This document shows, piece after piece, positions 10,343-14,494 of a stretch of DNA of 14,494 bases. The position numbers were made by a program, and so were the translations under genes. The DNA lies in the NCBI GenBank assembly GCA_964517355.1, contig CAZFCK010000119.1, positions 1 to 14,494 of the forward strand, in the 5' to 3' direction. Position 1 is the stretch's first letter. Each line of letters starts with the position of its first letter. Under the pieces are notes generated by a model, which was not told where the DNA came from, did not search any database, and saw only the letters and a program-made list of their open reading frames with translations. The stretch comes from CAZFCK01 sp964517355 (GTDB lineage Bacteria; Desulfobacterota; Desulfovibrionia; Desulfovibrionales; Desulfovibrionaceae).

Positions 10343-11383
10343 ATGACCATGGATACTCTGGGAAACGTTTTTGAAGGCAGTGACATACTCATTGTGGATG
10401 ACGAACCCAACAACCTTTCCGTGTTGAAATCCATACTCACGGAGCAGGGCTGCCGGGTGCGCCCGGCCATCAGCGGAGAGCTGGCCTTGCGGGCTGTTCA
10501 GGCCCGCCCCCCGGACATGATTCTGCTGGATGTGCTGATGCCCGACGGCATGAACGGTTTCGAGGTCTGCAAGGTACTGCGTCGTGAAAATTTATCGCAG
10601 GACATTCCCGTGCTGTTCATAAGCTCGCTGACGGGAACCGAGGACAAGCTCCAGGGCTTTTCCGTGGGAGGGCAGGACTACATCGCCAAGCCTTTTCAGG
10701 CAGCCGAGGTGCTTGCCAGGGTTGAGGCGCATCTGAAACTGCGCGCCATGCGCGAACGCCTCGAGGAGCGCAATGAGCAGCTCAAGCGGGAAATAGAGGC
10801 CCGAAAGGTCGCCCAGGCCGAACTGGCCGAAGCGTACAGGGAGATGGAAAAGCAGGCGAATCTGGACGGGTTGGCGCAGGTGGCCAACCGTCGGTATTTT
10901 GATGCCGCCTTGGACAAGGAGTGGGCCAGGGCCAGGCGTCAAAACAGCTGTTTCGCTCTGGCCCTGTGCGATATCGATTTTTTCAAGCGTTACAACGACA
11001 CGTACGGGCATCAGGCCGGAGACGACTGCTTGCGCGCCGTGGCCCGGGTCATCCGGGATGCGGTGAAACGGCCGGGCGATCTTGTGGCCCGCTACGGCGG
11101 TGAGGAGTTCGCCGTCATCCTGCCGGAAACCGACGCCACGGGCGCGGGGGAACTGGGGAGGGCCATTGTACGGGCGGTGGCCGAAGCTGGTATTGCGCAC
11201 GCCGCGTCGGAAGCGGCCGACACCGTGACCATCAGCCTTGGCGCGGCCGTGGCCTCCTGGGGCGAGGACATCTCGCCGGCCGCATTGCTGGCCAAGGCGG
11301 ACGCTGCCTTGTATCAGGCCAAGAACAACGGGCGCAACCAGGCCTGTGTTTCCGCCTTCGCAGAGAGGGTCCCGGAAGCATAG
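10343..11383 (+). CDS. Response regulator diguanylate cyclase (REC-coiled coil-GGDEF)
   Basis: This is a 346-aa cytoplasmic response regulator predicted to make cyclic di-GMP. The receiver (about 13-130) has D19/D20, phospho-acceptor D63 and K116 (DYIAKPF). The loop after D63 reads MPDGMNG, one residue longer than the MPDMDG of the first cyclase. A coiled coil (about 132-172, rich in Glu, Arg and Gln) joins it to the GGDEF domain. That domain shows DGLAQVANRRYFD, CDIDFFKRYNDTYGH, GGEEF at 252-256 and an RxxD inhibition site (R243 to D246) five residues earlier. The frame is open upstream to 10229 but overlaps the kinase. The ATG at 10343 has an AGG 10 nt before it; the ATG at 10349 is an alternative. 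The 19-nt gap to the kinase gene implies one operon and a kinase-to-cyclase pair. The two cyclases differ widely in sequence, so they are not a recent duplication. Confidence 0.94.
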   Translation: MTMDTLGNVFEGSDILIVDDEPNNLSVLKSILTEQGCRVRPAISGELALRAVQARPPDMILLDVLMPDGMNGFEVCKVLRRENLSQDIPVLFISSLTGTEDKLQGFSVGGQDYIAKPFQAAEVLARVEAHLKLRAMRERLEERNEQLKREIEARKVAQAELAEAYREMEKQANLDGLAQVANRRYFDAALDKEWARARRQNSCFALALCDIDFFKRYNDTYGHQAGDDCLRAVARVIRDAVKRPGDLVARYGGEEFAVILPETDATGAGELGRAIVRAVAEAGIAHAASEAADTVTISLGAAVASWGEDISPAALLAKADAALYQAKNNGRNQACVSAFAERVPEA

Positions 11384-11401
11384 GTTGATGGAGGGAGCGC
11401 G

Positions 11402-11424
11402 CCGTTTGTGAAACGGTCTGTTTT
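11402..11424 (+). terminator. Possible terminator after the second cyclase
   Basis: CCGTTT (11402-11407) and AAACGG (11411-11416) form a perfect 6-bp stem around a GTG loop, followed by TCTGTTTT. It starts 18 nt after the cyclase stop. The stem is short and the T-run is interrupted, so termination may be partial. Confidence 0.45.
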
Positions 11425-11457
11425 GGGATTCCGCCCCAAGTCCCGCCACTGGGGAGC

Positions 11458-11483
11458 TTGCCAATAAGGATGGCCAATATAAT
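11458..11483 (+). promoter_or_regulatory. Promoter-like TTGCCA / TATAAT pair
   Basis: A perfect TATAAT at 11478-11483 is preceded by TTGCCA (11458-11463), which matches 5 of 6 positions of a -35 box. The spacer is only 14 bp, shorter than the usual 16-18, so activity would need an activator or a different -35. The hairpin repeat begins 3 nt after the TATAAT and would fall at the start of any transcript. Confidence 0.3.
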
Positions 11484-11485
11484 AA

Positions 11486-11527
11486 GTTTTTGAGATTCTT
11501 AAGAACATTTTTTAAAAGGTTCTTAAC
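11486..11527. repeat. Hairpin-forming intergenic repeat, copy B
   Basis: This is the second copy of the repeat at 6141-6182, aligned without gaps and matching at 34 of 42 positions. Here TTAAGAAC (11499-11506) and GTTCTTAA (11519-11526) form a perfect 8-bp stem with a 12-nt A/T-rich loop. The stem-forming bases differ between copies yet pairing is kept, which suggests that the folded form matters. Confidence 0.6.
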
Positions 11528-11768
11528 CCACCGGAAAAATTCCTGCTTGTATTCGACTGGTTTTGATCGCTTATTCGAATCCTCCAGTCTTCCTTGTACC
11601 GGTATCAAAAATGAGGGGCGCGGACACCATGTCCAATTGCCCTTTCGGACGATCAGGCAAAAAATCGCGAGAATCGGTCTACCCTGTTTCTCACGGCGGC
11701 CTGTATATGATAGAATGGGAAAAGGGTGGAAAGGAAAAAGCCGGAGAACCAGAGCCGTTGGAGGAATT

Positions 11769-12230
11769 ATGATAGAACTGCATGTCAACGGTACGAAGAG
11801 GCAGGTTGATGTGGATTTGGGAACCCCCTTGCTGTGGGTGCTGCGGGACAATTTGGGGCTGACGAGCGTTAAATACACGTGCGGCATTGCCGAATGCGGG
11901 TTGTGCACGGTTCTCATAGACGGTGAGGCCCGGCGGTCGTGTGTCGTCAACGTGGAGGATGTTCAAGGCAGTGAGATCACGACCATTGAGGGTTTGCCCG
12001 ATAACCATCCGGTGAAAGCGGCCTGGATCGAAAAACAGGTGCCGCAGTGCGGCTACTGTCAGCCGGGCATCATGCTGCAAACAGTTGATTTCTTATCGAA
12101 AGACCCCAATCCTTCCGAGACGAGGATCAACGAGGTCATGGATAACGTCATCTGCCGCTGCGGTTCGCATCCGAGGATCAGGCAGGCCATTCGGGCGGCT
12201 GCGGAAATTACCGCCAAACAGGGAGGATAG
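11769..12230 (+). CDS. Small [2Fe-2S] subunit of a molybdenum hydroxylase (IorA-like)
   Basis: This 153-aa electron-transfer subunit belongs to the xanthine dehydrogenase / isoquinoline 1-oxidoreductase family. The N-terminal plant-ferredoxin-type domain binds the first cluster through C38, C43, C46 and C58 (CGIAECGLC). The C-terminal helical domain binds the second through C94, C97, C129 and C131 (QCGYCQPG and CRCG). All eight ligands are present and the length is typical. The ATG at 11769 follows a strong GGAGG (11760-11764); the frame is open further upstream, but that part has no ribosome site and does not fit the family. The gene ends 3 nt before the large subunit. It has no export signal, so it probably travels to the periplasm bound to the Tat-dependent large subunit. 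The physiological substrate cannot be read from the sequence. Confidence 0.95.
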   Translation: MIELHVNGTKRQVDVDLGTPLLWVLRDNLGLTSVKYTCGIAECGLCTVLIDGEARRSCVVNVEDVQGSEITTIEGLPDNHPVKAAWIEKQVPQCGYCQPGIMLQTVDFLSKDPNPSETRINEVMDNVICRCGSHPRIRQAIRAAAEITAKQGG

Positions 12231-12233
12231 GCC

Positions 12234-14384
12234 ATGAAGACCGAAATGACGCGCAGATCCTTTCTGCGGCAAGGTAGCCTGGTGATTGCCGTAGCCGCGT
12301 TTTCAGGCCATTTGAAACTCTTCAACGCCTCACCGGCAGTGGCCGCGACGGAAATCGCATTCAAACCGCACGCCTTCCTGGAGATCGCCACGGACGATAC
12401 GATCACGGTCTGGGTGGGGCAGACCAATCTCGGCCAGGGCACCCACACCGGCATTCCCATGATCATCGCAGACGAGCTTGACGCCGCCTGGGAAAGGGTG
12501 CGGGTGAAAATGGCCCTTGCGGCGGAGCCGTTTAAAGATCCTCTGTGGCATGTGCAGGCAACAGGGGGCAGTACCAGCATCCGCCATCGCTGGGACATGC
12601 TGCGCACCGTCGGCGCCGCCGCCCGGCAGATGCTTGTTGAAACGGCGGCCGGGATTTGGGGACTCTCCGCAAGCCAATGCGTCACTCAAGACGGCAAGGT
12701 GACGCACCCGGAAGGCCACAGCCTGACCTATGGGCAGCTGGCGGAAGCCGCGGGCAAGCGTTCTGTTCCTGAAAACCCCTCGTTGAAAGATCCGAAGGAT
12801 TACACCATCATCGGCACCCAAAGGCAACGGCTGGATATTCCGGACAAGGTAATGGGGAAAACCGTTTTTGGCCTGGATTTTACCGTACCCGGAATGTGCG
12901 TGGCCGTGGTGGCCAGGCCGCCCCGCTATGGCGCATCGTACCGCTCGTTTGATGAGCAGGCCGCCATGGCCGTGAAAGGCGTCGTCAAAGTTGTGCCCCT
13001 CCAGGACAGGATAGCGGTCTGCGCGGAGACGACCTATGCCGCCATGCAGGGGCGGGAGGCCCTGAACGTCGAATGGTCCGCGGGGTCCCACCCGGATCTG
13101 GATGATGCGGCGCTGGACGCCGTGTTTGCGGACCACCTCGATAAACCGGGAGCCGTGGCCAGAACCAGCGGCGACGTGGACAAAGCCATGGCGGGAGCCG
13201 CCCGGACCATAGAGCGGGCATATAAACTGCCCTATCTTTCGCATGCGCAGGTAGAGCCCCTCAACTGCACCGCCCATGTGGAAAAAGAGCGTTGCCGGGT
13301 GTGGACTCCGACCCAGGGGCAAACCTTCACCCAGAACACGGCTGCGGAATTGACAGGCTTACCGGCGGAAAAGGTGGAGGTTATGACCTTGCCCGCGGGC
13401 GGCGGTTTCGGCCTGCGCGCCGAACAAAATACGGTCGTGGATTCGGTTATGCTCTCCAAAACGTTGCGGCGGCCCGTCAAGGTTGTCTACAGCCGTGAGG
13501 ATGATTTCGCCTACGACTATTTCCGTCCGGCAAGCCAGTGTACAATAAAGGGCGGCCTGGATAAGGACGGCCGGTTGGTCGCCTATTCGCATAAGATCGC
13601 CGCACCGTCGGTCATGGCCAGACTGATGCCCCAATACGTGCAGAATGGTGTCGATCCGGACGCGGTTTCCGGCGTCATGGACATGGTCTATGAAATTCCC
13701 GATATGCTCGTGAACTATGTGCAGGTAAATCTGCCCATACCCGTGGGCTTCTGGCGTTCGGTGGGCTATTCGGTGAATGTGTTCACGGTCGAATCTTTCA
13801 TGGATGAACTGGCCCATGAGGCCGGAAAGGACCCGGTGCGGTTCCGCCTGGATCACATGGAGAAAGGCTCCAGGATTTACAATCTGTTGACAATGTTGGC
13901 GGAGAAAGCCGATTGGGGCTCCAATGCCCCCGCCGGCAGGGCCAGAGGCGTTGCCGTCGCTTCCTGCTTCGAATCTTTCGCCGCCCACATGGCCGAAGTC
14001 TCGGTGGGAGCGAGAGGAGAGATCACCGTTCACAGGGTGGTTTGCGCTTTGGATTGCGGCACTCCCGTCTACCCGGACGCGATTCTGGCCCAGGCCGAAG
14101 CCGGCGTGATCATGGGCTTGAGCGTCGCCCTTCACGAAAGGGTCCGTTTTGAAAAGGGCGGGGTGAAAACAGCCAATTACAATGAATATCCTGTGGCGAC
14201 CATGTCTGAAGTGCCGGAAATCGAGGTGCACATAATGCAGAGCGCGCTCAAGCCGGGAGGTGTTGGAGAACCCGTGCTGCCGTCCGTGGCTCCCGCCGTG
14301 GGCAATGCCGTTTTCAAGGCCACCGGTGTCAGATTGCGGGCGTTGCCCCTTCAACGGGAGCTGTTGATCAAGGGGGGCGGATAG
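12234..14384 (+). CDS. Tat-exported molybdopterin-binding large subunit (IorB-like)
   Basis: This is the 716-aa catalytic subunit of a molybdenum hydroxylase, of the form that oxidises N-heterocycles or aldehydes using water oxygen. A twin-arginine signal (RRSFLR at 7-12, then a hydrophobic stretch) predicts export with likely cleavage near AVA at 35-37. Cofactor-binding signatures include GQTNLGQGTH at 62-71, GGGFG at 389-393, and the C-terminal GGVGEP with the expected catalytic Glu at E679. TGGSTSIR and GFWRSVGYSVN are further segments typical of IorB proteins. The length is near that of known IorB (about 750 aa). A GGAGG lies 7 nt before the ATG. The gene forms an operon with the [2Fe-2S] subunit. 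No FAD subunit is seen, so electrons probably pass to a cytochrome or another periplasmic carrier encoded elsewhere. The family is firm and the substrate unknown. Confidence 0.94.
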   Translation: MKTEMTRRSFLRQGSLVIAVAAFSGHLKLFNASPAVAATEIAFKPHAFLEIATDDTITVWVGQTNLGQGTHTGIPMIIADELDAAWERVRVKMALAAEPFKDPLWHVQATGGSTSIRHRWDMLRTVGAAARQMLVETAAGIWGLSASQCVTQDGKVTHPEGHSLTYGQLAEAAGKRSVPENPSLKDPKDYTIIGTQRQRLDIPDKVMGKTVFGLDFTVPGMCVAVVARPPRYGASYRSFDEQAAMAVKGVVKVVPLQDRIAVCAETTYAAMQGREALNVEWSAGSHPDLDDAALDAVFADHLDKPGAVARTSGDVDKAMAGAARTIERAYKLPYLSHAQVEPLNCTAHVEKERCRVWTPTQGQTFTQNTAAELTGLPAEKVEVMTLPAGGGFGLRAEQNTVVDSVMLSKTLRRPVKVVYSREDDFAYDYFRPASQCTIKGGLDKDGRLVAYSHKIAAPSVMARLMPQYVQNGVDPDAVSGVMDMVYEIPDMLVNYVQVNLPIPVGFWRSVGYSVNVFTVESFMDELAHEAGKDPVRFRLDHMEKGSRIYNLLTMLAEKADWGSNAPAGRARGVAVASCFESFAAHMAEVSVGARGEITVHRVVCALDCGTPVYPDAILAQAEAGVIMGLSVALHERVRFEKGGVKTANYNEYPVATMSEVPEIEVHIMQSALKPGGVGEPVLPSVAPAVGNAVFKATGVRLRALPLQRELLIKGGG

Positions 14385-14391
14385 GTATAAT
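14364..14391 (+). promoter_or_regulatory. Possible promoter for a gene beyond the right edge
   Basis: TTGATC (14364-14369) and a perfect TATAAT (14386-14391) are separated by 16 bp. The -35 lies inside the end of the large-subunit gene. It could drive the partial frame starting near 14412-14427. Confidence 0.4.
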
Positions 14392-14411
14392 TTTTTCGCT
14401 CCCAGGAGGGC

Positions 14412-14494
14412 GTGGCGATATTTATTATGAAAGGAAAGCGCGAGAGGGGAAACCCTTTGTTAGCGGCAGCCGTTAGGCGCGGTCGTTTCGCGCC
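14412..14494 (+). CDS. Possible 5' end of an unidentified gene, cut by window edge
   Basis: An open frame runs to the window end from the ATG at 14427, or from the in-frame GTG at 14412. The peptide begins MKGKRERGNPLLAAAVRRG and matches no family I recognise. An AGGAGG at 14404-14409 lies 17 nt before the ATG, which is too far, and 2 nt before the GTG, which is too close. Neither start is therefore convincing. The upstream promoter-like pair gives slight support. It is too short to decide. Confidence 0.25.
   Translation, partial: MAIFIMKGKRERGNPLLAAAVRRGRFA

Larger units (their letters stand above)
11384..11768. other. Long intergenic/leader region before the molybdenum hydroxylase operon
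   Basis: This stretch holds a probable terminator for the cyclase (11402-11421), a TATAAT box at 11478-11483, the second copy of the hairpin repeat (11486-11527), and about 240 nt of leader before the hydroxylase small subunit. A 47-codon frame (ATG 11629, stop overlapping the hydroxylase ATG) has a GAGGGG 10 nt upstream, but its product matches nothing I know. A second -10-like box, TATGAT at 11706-11711, lacks a good -35. Confidence 0.5.

Noticed and set aside
11490..11768. N-terminal extension of the iron-sulfur subunit
   Set aside because: It runs through the hairpin repeat, has no ribosome site, and family members start directly at the ferredoxin fold, matching the ATG at 11769.

Overview
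The window looks like chromosome from a GC-rich Gram-negative bacterium. The large multi-domain hybrid kinases, PleD-type diguanylate cyclases and a Tat-exported molybdenum hydroxylase without a FAD subunit together resemble Desulfovibrio-like sulfate reducers. That placement is an inference from protein style and composition; no marker gene is present to confirm it.

Layout, left to right. (1) 51-728, minus strand: a TetR/AcrR-family repressor of the CecR (YbiH) type. Two perfect 12-bp palindromes sit just upstream of its start. (2) 732-1221: a non-coding stretch with a minus-strand terminator-like hairpin and a possible promoter for the next operon. (3) 1222-5650, plus strand: a membrane hybrid histidine kinase (Cache-like sensor, HAMP, PAS, HisKA, HATPase, two receivers, Hpt) followed 46 nt later by a receiver-GGDEF diguanylate cyclase. 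(4) 5651-6237: an AT-rich island holding a decayed C-terminal piece of a UvrD/Rep-like helicase on the minus strand. (5) 6238-11383, plus strand: a second module, with a hybrid kinase carrying 14 recognisable periplasmic propeller blades plus a Y_Y_Y domain, then a second receiver-GGDEF protein 19 nt downstream. (6) 11384-11768: a long leader or intergenic region. (7) 11769-14384, plus strand: a two-gene operon for an IorA/IorB-like molybdenum hydroxylase. (8) 14385-14494: a possible promoter and perhaps the start of another gene, cut by the window edge.

The two kinase/cyclase pairs are the core of the window. Each probably senses a periplasmic signal and passes phosphate to a diguanylate cyclase that makes cyclic di-GMP. 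Both cyclases have an intact GGEEF active site and an RxxD inhibitory site. The first kinase carries its own Hpt domain and can complete a phosphorelay. The second has no Hpt, so it must borrow one or signal directly. A 42-nt repeat (34 of 42 positions identical) capable of forming a hairpin lies upstream of both the second kinase and the molybdenum hydroxylase operon. I see no complete undescribed system. The best leads are the Hpt asymmetry, the helicase remnant, the repeat and the tandem palindromes.
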